Source: Leadbetterella sp040829825
Lineage (GTDB): Bacteria; Bacteroidota; Bacteroidia; Cytophagales; Spirosomataceae
Assembly: GCF_040829825.1 (NCBI RefSeq)
Contig: NZ_JBFOLH010000016.1
Direction: 5' to 3' (one strand)
DNA length: 64,000 bases
Numbering within the stretch: the stretch's first letter is position 1; every line of letters begins with the position of its first letter. Made by a program: the position numbers and the translations under genes. Of the stretch, positions 51,296 through 61,338 are shown piece after piece. Below the pieces are notes generated by a model. The model made no database searches. It was given only the letters and a program-made list of their open reading frames with translations, and was not told the origin of the DNA.

Positions 51296-53650
51296 GTGGG
51301 TTTGAAATATTTGATTATCGTGCTATTTACTTTCTCCCCGGTTTTGGGACAGTGCTTCTGGCTTGAGGAAAACACTTTTTTTTCACAAACCTGTGCTATA
51401 ACCTTATCGGGGCATGTAGAAGACAAAGACATCAAAGAGATGCTCCCGGGCGCTATTGTAACCCTTAAAGAAACCCATGCCAGCTATGTTACAGATGATA
51501 AGGGTGATTTCATATTTACGGGACTGTGCCCCGGCAAATATACTTTGCAGGTTACCCATGTTGCCTGCGATACCCTTGAGAGAACCGTCACGCTTACAAA
51601 AGACCTGCATATTGATATTTATATGCCCCATGCCATGAAAATGCTGGGAACCGTGACCATAGAGACCAAAAAAGGAATCCCCGATACCGGCTACAAAAAG
51701 GAGCTTACTTCAAAGCAGATGGAAGAGGTCAAAGGCCTTTCACTGGCCGAGGCCTTAAGCAAGCTAAACGGGGTAACCATGCTTCAAACGGGCTCTGTTA
51801 TTGCAAAGCCCGTAATTCACGGGTTGCATGGCAGCCGCATCCTGACCATTAACAATGGCGTCAGGCAAGAGGGGCAGCAGTGGGGTAATGAGCACGCCTC
51901 TGAAATAGACCCCTTAATTGCCGATAAGCTCGTTGTTATAAAAGGGGTAGATGAACTGCGTTATGGCTCTGATGCCATTGCCGGTGTGATATTGGTACAG
52001 CCAAAGGCGTTGAGAAATGCTGCAGGCCATTCCGGTGAAATCAATACGGCTTATTTTACCAATAACCGCCAGTACATGGTATCGGGTATATGGGAACAGC
52101 AGTTTAAAAAGCTGCCTGCCTTTACTTACCGTTTGCAGGGTACATTTAAAAAGGGGGCAAATGCGGCCACCCCTGATTACCGTCTGAACAACACGGGCAG
52201 CGAAGAAAAGAACTTTTCGGCTACCGCCGCCTACTGGAAAGAAAAGTTCAACACCAACCTGTATTACAGCGTTTTTAATACCCGGGTGGGCATATTTACG
52301 GGTTCACATATCGGCAACCTTACCGACCTGCAAAATGCCATTAACGCAACAAAACCGGATGATGTTTTCCTGGGGCAAAAAACATACAGCATCCGGCGCC
52401 CTTACCAGGACGTTACCCATCATTTACTGAAATCCCAGTCTGTTCTGTGGAAAGGCGATCATAAGTTCAGCCTTTTACTGGCAGGACAGTTTAACGACCG
52501 TAAGGAATTTGACATAGTAAGGAGCAGCTCCAATTCCCAACCGCAGATGCACTTATCGGTGGCTACGTTTACCGAAGACCTGAACTGGGAGCATCCCAAA
52601 ACAAATGGCTTTAGCGGGGTGGCAGGGGTAGCCCTGATGCAACAGGATAACAGCTACTCCGGGCGATATTTTATACCCAATTATACCTCTTACACGAATG
52701 GTGGCTACTATATCGAAAAATGGAGCAGGCATAAATGGGATTTTCAGGCGGGGATACGGTATGATCACAAAACCATCAGCACTACACGGCTGAAATTCAA
52801 TAGTGACACCATCAGCCACGATTTTAATTTTTCAACGCTGGCGGCATCCGGCAATATCATTTATAATGCCTCTGAAAACTGGCATTTCAATGTAAATGCC
52901 AGCCGCGCCAGCCGTGCTCCTTATGTAAATGAACTGTTGAGCGACGGCATACACCACGGTACGGCAACGTATGAAAAAGGGGATATTAATTTGAAGGCAG
53001 AACGTTCCACCAATATTTCCACCGGCATTAATTATCAAAATAACGCCAGGACACTGGTAATTGATGTGCTGCTGTATTCCAATACTATTCACAATTTTAT
53101 TTACCGCAAGCCGGTTCCCGACAGCCCGGTATTAACCATTACCGGGGCATTTCCACTGATAAAGTACGGGCAAACCGATGCCTGGCTAAGCGGAGCGGAT
53201 ATAGCCGCATCCTGGAAAATACTTCCCGCCCTGCAATGGGAAACAAAATTATCGGTGCTCAATGCAAAAGATGTTACACAAAAGGACTGGCTTATCCTTA
53301 TGCCGGCCAACAGGATAAGCAACGAGATCACTTATCGTTTCAAAAATACCGGGCATCTGTCCAACAGCTATATCTCCTGCGAAATGCAAAACGTAATGCA
53401 GCAAAAGCATATACCTGATGAAAGCCAGGGAAAACAGGATTATAAAGCACCCCCACCGGCCTATTTCCTGCTGAACCTTAACCTCGCTACTACGGTAGCC
53501 GTTGGTAAATCAGCTATTACCCTGGGTATTGGCGTTCACAATCTGCTCAATGCACGGTACCGGGATTATCTGAACAGTATGCGCTATTTCACCGATGAAA
53601 CCGGGCGGAATGTGGGTATCCGTGTGAAAATCCCCGTCACCCAACCATAA
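51296..53650 (+). CDS. TonB-dependent receptor under palindrome control
   Basis: Outer-membrane receptor; the frame is open from 51227, but that start would precede the predicted transcription start. GTG 51296 (or TTG 51302) gives the signal GLKYLIIVLFTFSPVLGQ and about 784 residues. A CarboxypepD_reg domain (LSGHVEDKDIKEMLPGAIVT) is followed by a plug with IAKPVIHGLHGSRILTINNG and VVIKGVDELRYGSDAIAGVI, then a barrel ending in a VGIRVKIP strand. A small lipoprotein gene follows after 31 bp. The plug HGLHGSR form and operator suggest a metal-responsive uptake receptor, perhaps zinc; that is inference. Confidence 0.85.
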   Translation: MGLKYLIIVLFTFSPVLGQCFWLEENTFFSQTCAITLSGHVEDKDIKEMLPGAIVTLKETHASYVTDDKGDFIFTGLCPGKYTLQVTHVACDTLERTVTLTKDLHIDIYMPHAMKMLGTVTIETKKGIPDTGYKKELTSKQMEEVKGLSLAEALSKLNGVTMLQTGSVIAKPVIHGLHGSRILTINNGVRQEGQQWGNEHASEIDPLIADKLVVIKGVDELRYGSDAIAGVILVQPKALRNAAGHSGEINTAYFTNNRQYMVSGIWEQQFKKLPAFTYRLQGTFKKGANAATPDYRLNNTGSEEKNFSATAAYWKEKFNTNLYYSVFNTRVGIFTGSHIGNLTDLQNAINATKPDDVFLGQKTYSIRRPYQDVTHHLLKSQSVLWKGDHKFSLLLAGQFNDRKEFDIVRSSSNSQPQMHLSVATFTEDLNWEHPKTNGFSGVAGVALMQQDNSYSGRYFIPNYTSYTNGGYYIEKWSRHKWDFQAGIRYDHKTISTTRLKFNSDTISHDFNFSTLAASGNIIYNASENWHFNVNASRASRAPYVNELLSDGIHHGTATYEKGDINLKAERSTNISTGINYQNNARTLVIDVLLYSNTIHNFIYRKPVPDSPVLTITGAFPLIKYGQTDAWLSGADIAASWKILPALQWETKLSVLNAKDVTQKDWLILMPANRISNEITYRFKNTGHLSNSYISCEMQNVMQQKHIPDESQGKQDYKAPPPAYFLLNLNLATTVAVGKSAITLGIGVHNLLNARYRDYLNSMRYFTDETGRNVGIRVKIPVTQP

Positions 53651-53681
53651 AACAAACAATAACTTTTTAAATTATATCGTA

Positions 53682-54260
53682 ATGAAACCGTTAAGAACAA
53701 AATTAGCAGCAGCAGCATTAGGCGTTTTATTGACAGGAAGCATCTTTACCGCGTGTAAAAAAGATGATCCGGAGCCGGAAGAGAACGATAACGAGGTAAT
53801 CACTACCGTGAAGCTCACTTTTACCCCTCAGGGCGGCGGCACAGCGCTTACGTACCAGTACCGGGATGCCGACGGGCCGGGAGGGGCTGAACCCACAGTG
53901 GAAGAGATTGTACTGGCTCCGTCTAAAACCTATGACGTAACCGTGCAGCTGCTCAATGAAACCGAAACGCCTGCCGAAGATATTACGCTTGAAGTAAAAG
54001 AAGAAAATGCGGCACATCGTTTTTATTATGAGCCGTCTTCCGGAAGCAACATTACCGTTTCAGATTTGAATAACGATGACAATGGCGTTCCCCTGGGTAT
54101 CACAAGCAAGTGGACCACAGGCGCTGTCGCCAACGGAACCGTAAAAGTTACGCTCAGACACTATCCCGGGAATCCACCGGGTAAGGCCACCGCAGATCCT
54201 GTTAACAGTACGAAGTCAAGTACAGATGCAGAAGTAACCTTTAATACAAAGATCAAGTAA
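53682..54260 (+). CDS. lipoprotein partner of the TonB receptor
   Basis: A 192-residue protein with lipoprotein signal MKPLRTKLAAAALGVLLTGS and IFTACKKDD (Cys 25). An acidic linker follows (EPEENDNE), then a beta-rich domain with VKLTFTPQGGGTALTYQYRD and ITSKWTTGAVANGTVKVTLR. I recall similar small lipoproteins immediately downstream of such receptors in Bacteroidota, annotated only vaguely. A surface or periplasmic ligand-handling role is inference. It ends at a strong terminator, making a two-gene operon with the receptor. Confidence 0.75.
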   Translation: MKPLRTKLAAAALGVLLTGSIFTACKKDDPEPEENDNEVITTVKLTFTPQGGGTALTYQYRDADGPGGAEPTVEEIVLAPSKTYDVTVQLLNETETPAEDITLEVKEENAAHRFYYEPSSGSNITVSDLNNDDNGVPLGITSKWTTGAVANGTVKVTLRHYPGNPPGKATADPVNSTKSSTDAEVTFNTKIK

Positions 54261-54270
54261 GGTGCAGAAA

Positions 54271-54324
54271 GAAAGTCCCCGTATAATAAACACCCTCTAT
54301 TTTGTTTATTATACGGGGACTTTC
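54271..54324 (+). terminator. long intrinsic terminator
   Basis: Perfect 21-bp stem (54271-54291 with 54304-54324; core TCCCCGTATAATAAAC / GTTTATTATACGGGGA) and a 12-nt loop, ending in TTTC then TAAAAA. An unusually long, perfect stem. Confidence 0.85.
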
Positions 54325-54366
54325 TAAAAATTTCTCCTCAAAGGTGCGTCCGTCAGCCGGAAATCC

Positions 54367-54374
54367 TATCTTTG
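54367..54374 (+). promoter_or_regulatory. -7 element before the STN-receptor operon
   Basis: TATCTTTG (TAnnTTTG) 19 bases before the ATG at 54394 and just after the terminator. A short leader is implied. Confidence 0.55.
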
Positions 54375-54393
54375 CAAGCTATTGCTTAGATTT

Positions 54394-55053
54394 ATGAGAA
54401 TGAAAAGGCTATTAAAATGTTTGTTTTGTTTTGCTCCATTAATCCCCGCCACTGCACAAACTTCTCATTCAAAGATTTACGACGGAAAGGAATATGTGCT
54501 CACCACTATTCTTGTTTCCGGATCTCCCTTTTTTAATGACGGAGAAAACCAGGAGAATAACACTCTCCTGTTTGACAAGGTACTCTACAAAAATGTACGG
54601 CTGCTCTACGACATAAAAGCAGACGAGCTCATCACCCGGCGGCGCGAGGAGCTGACCGACATGATCGTGGTGAAGGAGCTGGTAGATTTCTTTACCATTG
54701 GTAAAGACACCATTGTCTATCTGAAAGAAGCTGCCACCGGCCTGCCCGACGACGGCTTTTATCTGCAGATTTTCAACTCACCGGCGTACAAAGGCGTGGC
54801 CCGTTATAAAAAGGAGATCAAAGAGCCCCGGGCCGTAAAAGAAAAAAGCTATTATCTCGAGACCGTAAAATATTTTGTAAAAACACCCGGTTCGGAGCAT
54901 TTTATACCGGTAAGAAATATACGAAACCTGCTTACCCTTGATAAGCAATACAAAAAAAAACTGAGACACTTATTGCGTACTCATGGAAACCCGGACAGCT
55001 TCCCGGCATCCATTGCTTTGGTGTTGGATTATCTTAACAAAGCATCGCTTTAA
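54394..55053 (+). CDS. exported protein of unknown function, first gene of a receptor/DUF4249 operon
   Basis: ATG 54394 (MRMKRLLKCLFCFAPLIPAT) gives a signal peptide ending at ATAQ. The ~219-residue product is mixed alpha/beta: a strand pair KEYVLTTILVSGSPFFN, then charged DELITRRREELTDMIVVKEL, FYLQIFNSPAYKGVARY, and a basic C-terminus with KKKLRHLLRTHGNPDSFPA. No known domain recognised. The next gene, an STN-type TonB receptor, starts 15 bases later, so they are co-expressed. Presumably a periplasmic accessory. Confidence 0.65.
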   Translation: MRMKRLLKCLFCFAPLIPATAQTSHSKIYDGKEYVLTTILVSGSPFFNDGENQENNTLLFDKVLYKNVRLLYDIKADELITRRREELTDMIVVKELVDFFTIGKDTIVYLKEAATGLPDDGFYLQIFNSPAYKGVARYKKEIKEPRAVKEKSYYLETVKYFVKTPGSEHFIPVRNIRNLLTLDKQYKKKLRHLLRTHGNPDSFPASIALVLDYLNKASL

Positions 55054-55068
55054 AGCCTCTTTCCGAAC

Positions 55069-57804
55069 ATGAATAAAATCTGTTTTCTCTGGCTGATTCT
55101 TCTTCTATCCGTAAAAGCAATGGCCCAGAATGACCCGGTAAGCCTGCATTTGTCTTCTGCCCGGTTCAGTGAAATGATCCGGAGCCTGGAAACCCAGACT
55201 CCCTATAAGTTCTATTACCTTCCTGCCGATACCGACAGCCTGCTGATCAGCTATTCAGGCACGAATAAGGCGCTGTCCCAGGTATTGTCTGAAATACTCC
55301 ATCCCCTGAATTTCCGGTTTTCAACAGACCCCCGCAAGAAGATCTATATTACGCGGGATGCCTTTATTCTTACCGAATTCCGGGATATTCATGTCGTAAA
55401 AAAGGATACTTCAACGGCACTGCCCGATGTGGTGATCCACGATTTCCTGGAAGCCCAACCGGAAGACATTTCCATTGAAAACAAGGTTTTTGAAATCGGG
55501 AGCAAAGATCACCCGGCGAAAGGCGAGAAAATACTTTCGGGGTATATCCGGAGCAAGAACACGGGGGCTCCGATAAGCAATGCCACGGTAAGCGTGGTGG
55601 GCAAGCCTTCTGCCGTGCAGACCGACGCCTACGGATATTACTCGATCAGCGTACCGGAAGAGCGCAGCACGCTGCTTGTGACCAGCATAGGCCTGCGTGA
55701 CACCCGCCGGCAGCTGGTCATGTACGGAAGCGGCCGCCTGGATATTGATATGACCGACCAGGTGTTCTCCCTGAACGAGGTAGTGGTGGCCGGCGAACGG
55801 GGCAACCAGGTCAAAAGGATGCAGATGGGCCTGGAAAAGCTTAATATAAAGACGATTAAACAAACCCCGGCCGTTTTTGGAGAAGCCGATGTGATCAGCG
55901 TTATTCTTACGCTTCCGGGCGTACAGACCGTGGGAGAAGCGGCTAACGGCTTCAACGTAAGGGGCGGGGCTGCTGACCAGAACCTGGTGCTTTTCAGCGA
56001 TGCCACCATCTTCAACCCCTCTCATTTCTTCGGCCTGTTCTCGTCTTTCAACCCCGATGCCGTCAACCAGGTGGAGCTTTATAAAAGCAGTATCCCTGCC
56101 CGCTTTGGCGGCCGGCTTTCGTCGGTGCTTGACGTAACGGGCAAAGAAGGGAACCGCAAGAAGCTGTCGGGTGCGGGAGGAATAGGCCTGCTCACCGGGC
56201 GGGTGTCTCTTGACGGGCCGATCGGCAAAAAAACACAGTTCCTGGCCGGTGCTCGGAGCACCTATTCCGACTGGCTGCTGAAGGTGATACCGGATGATGC
56301 CTACCGGAACAGCAGTGCTTCATTTTATGACCTGAACGGGCAAATCAGCCATTATGCCAACGATAAGGATGCTTTTTACCTGACCGGGTATGCCAGCCGC
56401 GACCAGTTTACCTTTGAAAACGGTATCACTTACGGTTACCGGAACGCCAACGTAAACGGGAAGTGGAAAAGAATCTTCAACGGGAACCTCCACAGCATTC
56501 TCACTGCAGGCTTTGACCAGTACGGTTTTAATATAGCTGACCGCAATAACCCGGTCAATGCCTTTGATATGCTTTATTCCATCAGCCAGTCTTTTTTAAA
56601 GGCCGATGTATATCACCAGCCCTATGAAAGGCACAAGCTGAATTACGGTTTTCAGTCTACCCTTTATACGATCCGGCCCGGCCGGAAGACACCCGCAGGC
56701 GAGGAGTCTATTGTGATCGGTAAATCACTGGAGAATGAGCAGGCCCTGGAATCTGCCCTTTATGTTTCGGATACGTATGAAGTCAACGACAAGCTCAGCA
56801 TTGATGCAGGTCTGCGGTATGTGATGTACAATTACCTGGGCCCGCGCAGCGTCAGCTACTACCTCAGCGGCCTGCCTAAAAGCCCGGAAACCCTTGAAGA
56901 AACCGTGAACTATGCATCGGGTAAGAACATTAAAACCTACCAGGGCCCTGAATTCCGGATCGGTCTCCGCTATGCATTCTCCAACCAGAGTTCCGTAAAA
57001 GTGGGGTATAACTCGCTCCGGCAGTACATTCATATGTTATCCAATACTACTGCGGCTACTCCTACCGACTCCTGGAAGCTGAGTGATCCGCACATTAAGC
57101 CGCAATACGGTGACCAGGTAAGCGCGGGTTATTACCGCAACATGGCCTCTTCAAAAGTGGAAACGTCAGTGGAGGTTTATTATAAGCGTATTCACAATTA
57201 TCTCGACTATAAAAGCGGTGCCGTGCTGCTCATGAATCAGCATATTGAAACCGATGTGCTGGGAACCGAAGCACGCGCCTACGGAATGGAGCTGATGGCC
57301 AAGAAGAATACCGGCAAGCTGAACGGGTGGATCAGCTATACGCTCTCTAAGGTACAGCAGCGGACCACCGGCGAAGAAAAAATCAACAACGGCAAGTATT
57401 ACAACAGTAATTTTGACAAGCCCCATAACCTGACCATGGTAGGCAATTACCGTTTCTCGCACCGGTACAGCTTCTCCATGAATACCACCTATAGCACGGG
57501 CAGGCCCATAACCCTGCCGATTGCCAAATACGATTTTGCCGGCTCGGAAAGGGTTTTCTATTCGGATAGGAATAAATACCGGGTTCCTGACTTTTTCAGG
57601 ATGGATTTTTCCGTTAACATAGAAGGGAATCACAAGATCAAGAAGCTGGCGCACAGCTCCTGGACCGTCGGGGTATACAATGTAACCGGCCGAAAGAACC
57701 CGTTCTCCGTGTATTATGTATCAGAAGAGGGTAAAATAAAAGGCTACAAGCTTTCTGTTTTCGGTCACCAGATTCCTTTCCTAACTTATAACTTCAGATT
57801 TTGA
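55069..57804 (+). CDS. TonB-dependent receptor with STN and CarboxypepD_reg domains
   Basis: Outer-membrane receptor of 911 residues. Signal near 1-19; STN (secretin/TonB N-terminal) domain near 24-110 (SLHLSSARFSEMIRSLETQT, ILHPLNFRFSTDPRKKIYIT); CarboxypepD_reg near 160-240; plug near 265-370 with FNVRGGAADQNLVLFSDATI and IPARFGGRLSSVLDV; barrel ending PFLTYNFRF. STN receptors are often tied to FecR/ECF-sigma signalling, but no such genes lie here. The plug is closely similar to that of the receptor at 30982, also in a DUF4249 operon. Its stop is 5 bases before the DUF4249 ATG. Confidence 0.9.
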   Translation: MNKICFLWLILLLSVKAMAQNDPVSLHLSSARFSEMIRSLETQTPYKFYYLPADTDSLLISYSGTNKALSQVLSEILHPLNFRFSTDPRKKIYITRDAFILTEFRDIHVVKKDTSTALPDVVIHDFLEAQPEDISIENKVFEIGSKDHPAKGEKILSGYIRSKNTGAPISNATVSVVGKPSAVQTDAYGYYSISVPEERSTLLVTSIGLRDTRRQLVMYGSGRLDIDMTDQVFSLNEVVVAGERGNQVKRMQMGLEKLNIKTIKQTPAVFGEADVISVILTLPGVQTVGEAANGFNVRGGAADQNLVLFSDATIFNPSHFFGLFSSFNPDAVNQVELYKSSIPARFGGRLSSVLDVTGKEGNRKKLSGAGGIGLLTGRVSLDGPIGKKTQFLAGARSTYSDWLLKVIPDDAYRNSSASFYDLNGQISHYANDKDAFYLTGYASRDQFTFENGITYGYRNANVNGKWKRIFNGNLHSILTAGFDQYGFNIADRNNPVNAFDMLYSISQSFLKADVYHQPYERHKLNYGFQSTLYTIRPGRKTPAGEESIVIGKSLENEQALESALYVSDTYEVNDKLSIDAGLRYVMYNYLGPRSVSYYLSGLPKSPETLEETVNYASGKNIKTYQGPEFRIGLRYAFSNQSSVKVGYNSLRQYIHMLSNTTAATPTDSWKLSDPHIKPQYGDQVSAGYYRNMASSKVETSVEVYYKRIHNYLDYKSGAVLLMNQHIETDVLGTEARAYGMELMAKKNTGKLNGWISYTLSKVQQRTTGEEKINNGKYYNSNFDKPHNLTMVGNYRFSHRYSFSMNTTYSTGRPITLPIAKYDFAGSERVFYSDRNKYRVPDFFRMDFSVNIEGNHKIKKLAHSSWTVGVYNVTGRKNPFSVYYVSEEGKIKGYKLSVFGHQIPFLTYNFRF

Positions 57805-57809
57805 CGATC

Positions 57810-58967
57810 ATGAAACCGGTTAATAAAATATTTCTGCTACTCATAGGGCTGCTTTTTTCCTGCGAAGAACCCTATACCCCCGATTACGTACCTGAAGATT
57901 CCACCCCTTTGCTTATCATTGAGGGGTATATCGATATGAGCGGGAACTCCCGCTTTAAGCTCAGCCATACCGTACCGTTGAATTCGGAAGAAAGCACCAC
58001 TCCCGTATCTACGGCCGCGCTGACCATTGAGTCGGAAGACAAGCAGGTCTATTCCCATTCGGGCACGTCTGCGTCAGGAGAATATACCGTTCCGCACGGG
58101 GCACTGAACATGAATACCCGTTACCGCCTGCGGGTGCAGGTGCAGGGCAAAATGTACTTATCGGAATGGGTCACGCCGTATGCTACCTCCGAGATAACCG
58201 GGATAGATAACCAGAGAGGCGAGACCGGCATGGATATTTATGTAAGCACGGTCAACAGGAACGACAACTCGCGGTATTATCGCTGGGAATTTGAGGAAAC
58301 CTGGAAATTTACGGCCCGCTTTGTGAGCATACTTATTTTTGACGGAAGCCAGGTCAGATACCGGAACCAACCGGAAGAGAACATTTCCGTATGCTTCAAA
58401 CAGGAAAAGTCTTCCGACATCCTCATCGGCACCACCGATAATCTCTCAGACAATATCCTATCCCGGCAAAAGATACAGTTCATCCCCAATTTATCCGATA
58501 AGCTGATGATCCGCTACTCCATCCTGGTAAAGCAGTTCAGCATCAGCAAGGAGGCCTATCTTTTCTGGAGTATCCTGAAAAAAAATTCGGAGTCGGTAGG
58601 CGATATTTTTGGTTCTATGCCCTCTGAGCTGAAAGGAAACGTAAGCAATACGGCCAACCCCAATGAGCCGGTGATTGCCATGATAGAAGCTTCTTTGCCG
58701 ACTCAAAAAAGAATCTATCTCAATTCGTATGACCTTCCAAGCCCCTGGGCCGTTTCCATTCCCTTTTATAACGGTTGTGAATATATGGAAATACCGGTGG
58801 GAGAAGCAGCGGCGCTCTTTAAGAACCCGGCGTATATCCCTACCAATGAAGTTTACAAGATTGAGGGAAGCCCGGCACCCTCCCATTATTCCTATGCAAC
58901 GAGCCGATGTACCGAATGCTCGCTGAGAGGCTCTCTTAACGTACCTGATTTCTGGACAGATCTTTAA
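57810..58967 (+). CDS. DUF4249 lipoprotein
   Basis: Start at ATG 57810 (MKPVNKIFLLLIGLLFSCEE), a lipoprotein signal with Cys 18; three upstream codons overlap the receptor gene and are rejected. The 385-residue product has a beta-rich first half (LLIIEGYIDMSGNSRFKLSH, RYRLRVQVQGKMYLSEW), a middle FEETWKFTARF segment and a C-terminal cysteine pair (SRCTECSLRGSLNVPDFW) typical of the family. It is longer than the one at 33265. Role as receptor accessory is inferred from constant neighbourhood. Confidence 0.85.
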   Translation: MKPVNKIFLLLIGLLFSCEEPYTPDYVPEDSTPLLIIEGYIDMSGNSRFKLSHTVPLNSEESTTPVSTAALTIESEDKQVYSHSGTSASGEYTVPHGALNMNTRYRLRVQVQGKMYLSEWVTPYATSEITGIDNQRGETGMDIYVSTVNRNDNSRYYRWEFEETWKFTARFVSILIFDGSQVRYRNQPEENISVCFKQEKSSDILIGTTDNLSDNILSRQKIQFIPNLSDKLMIRYSILVKQFSISKEAYLFWSILKKNSESVGDIFGSMPSELKGNVSNTANPNEPVIAMIEASLPTQKRIYLNSYDLPSPWAVSIPFYNGCEYMEIPVGEAAALFKNPAYIPTNEVYKIEGSPAPSHYSYATSRCTECSLRGSLNVPDFWTDL

Positions 58968-58971
58968 TACT

Positions 58972-61230
58972 ATGCGGTTCATTTTCACTATCATACTGGT
59001 AATAAGTCATTTTCTGTGTTTTGGTCAGAAAGCAGGAAATGAAAGCATTTATATTCATACCGACAAGGAAACGTATTTCCCGGGAGAGATTCTCTGGTTT
59101 AAGGTATATGCCGTACATACGGAAGACCTTACGCCCGTGAATAAACCCTCTGTAGCGTATATTGACCTCACCGACAGCCAGGGTACTTCGGTACTTCAGC
59201 ATAAAGCAGAGATCGGGCCGGCTACCCGGAACGGCGGATCGGTCTTCGTTCCCCAACGGTTGTCATCCGGTACATATACGCTAACCGGTGCTACGCTTGC
59301 ATCGGAAGCAGGCGGCCGCTCCTTTTCCAAAAAAATCACTGTTCTGAACCCGTTTGCCATCCTGGATGCCCTGCCTGCGCCCGCTGAAAATACCTATACG
59401 CTCAGGCTGTTCCCCGAGGGCGGAACGCTGGTTCGCGGCGTAGCCACCCGGGTAGCTTACAAGGTCTCTGACGCCCGGGGAAAAGGGGTAAAGGCTTCGC
59501 TCATTTTTCCCGACGGAACCCGGGGCACTTCTAACGCCTTCGGAATCGGGAGTGTCCGGATAACGCCAGGGGGCAATATGCCGGGCGCCGGTACGCCGAA
59601 AGTAAAAATTATTCTTCCTGACGGACGGGAGCTTGAGCAGCCGCTGCCTTTCGTCTCCGACACGGGGTATGTACTGAATGCAGAAGACCAGGGAGATCAC
59701 TACACGATTAATGTAGCCTCAGCGGGCCATGCCGGCGAGATGCTCAAACTGGTTTCGGAATCTTCAGCCGGAAAAGCATTCAACTACCAGGTCATCCTGA
59801 ACGCTTCGGGTTCGGCCGCCCACCTGGTTCCCAAGGCACAGCTACCGGAAGGAACCTCGCGGCTCACGCTGCTTCGTAACGACGATACCCCTTTGGCCGA
59901 AAGAATACTCTTCCGTACGCCCGGGAAAATCCTCCGGCTCAACCCGGCTTTGAACAAATCAACCTTTTCCGGCCGGGAAGAGATCACCCTTTCGCTGAAC
60001 CAGGTCACCCCGGACCCGGCTATAACGGCCGATATTTCGGTTTCCATCAAAAAAATAGACGATATTCAGCAGCCTTCCCATGAAAATATCCGCTCTTACC
60101 TCTATCTCCGGAAAGACCTGTCGGGCGAGATCGAAAACCCGGATTATTATTTTTCGGATGCTGAAACCGTGAAAGCCGACCTGGATAACCTGCTGCTGAC
60201 CCATGGCTGGAGAAAGTTCAAAAACCAGCCCACCGAAGAAGAGGGCCGTTATCATCGCATAAGCATACGGTTTACCGAAAAAACCAGTGGCGAGCCTTTG
60301 GCAGGCCGTGAAGCCACCCTGAGTGTACCGTCGCGGATACCGATGGTCTATACGGCCGTTACAGATACCAACGGAGTAGCCGGCTTCCTGGTAAAAAATA
60401 TATACGGAACCCATAACCTGGTCACTCATATGACCTCCGGTGAGCCTTCCCATGCCGAAATCCTTAAATTCCGGCCTGAAGCTGAACCTTCTTCGCCGGC
60501 CGATATAAGGGGCATATCTCAAAGCAGCTATAATGAATATGCCATTAACACCCAGGTAGAGAACATTTTTTCCGGGAAGAGCCGGACCACCTATTTACCA
60601 CCGGCTACGCTTGATTCCATTCCTTTTTTCGGCAAGGCCCATGTCAGGTACCGCCTCGACGACTACACCCGCTTTGTGATCATGGAAGAGGTATTGCGGG
60701 AATACGTAAAGGAAGTCATTGTCAGGAAAAACAGGGATGAGTTTCGCTTCCGGATACTCGACGTTATCCGGAGAGGCTATTTCAGCAATAACCCGCTGAT
60801 CCTGCTCGACGGCGTTCCCGTACCTGAGCCCAATTCTATCCTGGCCTATGATCCGTTGAAAGTAGAAAACATTGATATCGTTACCTCCCGTTTCTACCTC
60901 GGAGAATCTATCTATGACGGTATCGTGAGCTTCAGCACGTACAAGGGGGTGCTGGAAGATTACGCACTGGATCCTTCCTTCAGTGTATTTACCTATGAAG
61001 GCCTGCAGCCCGAAAGGGAGTTTTACGTTCCAGAGGTGCCGGGAGCTGCAACAGTGCCGGATAACCGTACCGTACTTTACTGGACCCCCCGGCTGATGCT
61101 CAGCGGGGAAAAGAGCCGGTCGGTGCAGTTTTCCTCGTCTGACCTGCCGGGTGAATACCTTATTGACATCCAGGGAATAGACAGCGCCGGGAAGCCCGGA
61201 AGCGCTACTCTCCGGTTTTCGGTCAAGTAG
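58972..61230 (+). CDS. exported MG2 (macroglobulin-like) protein with C-terminal TonB-plug-like region
   Basis: A 752-residue exported protein, signal MRFIFTIILVISHFLCFGQ. Residues ~25-120 form an alpha-2-macroglobulin MG2-like domain: IYIHTDKETYFPGEILWFKV and SSGTYTLTGATLAS. Further Ig-like segments follow. Near 600-660 NNPLILLDGVPVPEPN and VENIDIVTSRFYLGESIYDG look like the plug strands of SusC receptors, yet no barrel follows. It lacks the thioester motif of true macroglobulins. It starts 5 bases after the DUF4249 stop. It may span the periplasm or act at the surface to hold the operon's receptor complex; that is inference. Confidence 0.75.
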   Translation: MRFIFTIILVISHFLCFGQKAGNESIYIHTDKETYFPGEILWFKVYAVHTEDLTPVNKPSVAYIDLTDSQGTSVLQHKAEIGPATRNGGSVFVPQRLSSGTYTLTGATLASEAGGRSFSKKITVLNPFAILDALPAPAENTYTLRLFPEGGTLVRGVATRVAYKVSDARGKGVKASLIFPDGTRGTSNAFGIGSVRITPGGNMPGAGTPKVKIILPDGRELEQPLPFVSDTGYVLNAEDQGDHYTINVASAGHAGEMLKLVSESSAGKAFNYQVILNASGSAAHLVPKAQLPEGTSRLTLLRNDDTPLAERILFRTPGKILRLNPALNKSTFSGREEITLSLNQVTPDPAITADISVSIKKIDDIQQPSHENIRSYLYLRKDLSGEIENPDYYFSDAETVKADLDNLLLTHGWRKFKNQPTEEEGRYHRISIRFTEKTSGEPLAGREATLSVPSRIPMVYTAVTDTNGVAGFLVKNIYGTHNLVTHMTSGEPSHAEILKFRPEAEPSSPADIRGISQSSYNEYAINTQVENIFSGKSRTTYLPPATLDSIPFFGKAHVRYRLDDYTRFVIMEEVLREYVKEVIVRKNRDEFRFRILDVIRRGYFSNNPLILLDGVPVPEPNSILAYDPLKVENIDIVTSRFYLGESIYDGIVSFSTYKGVLEDYALDPSFSVFTYEGLQPEREFYVPEVPGAATVPDNRTVLYWTPRLMLSGEKSRSVQFSSSDLPGEYLIDIQGIDSAGKPGSATLRFSVK

Positions 61231-61338
61231 AGAGAGAGCACACGTTGTCTCTCTACTTTAGCCCCTGAAAAAATACCCGGTATAAGCAACTTTTCGTACT
61301 TTTATAACTCATTAAGAAACTAACTCTAAATTTTAATC

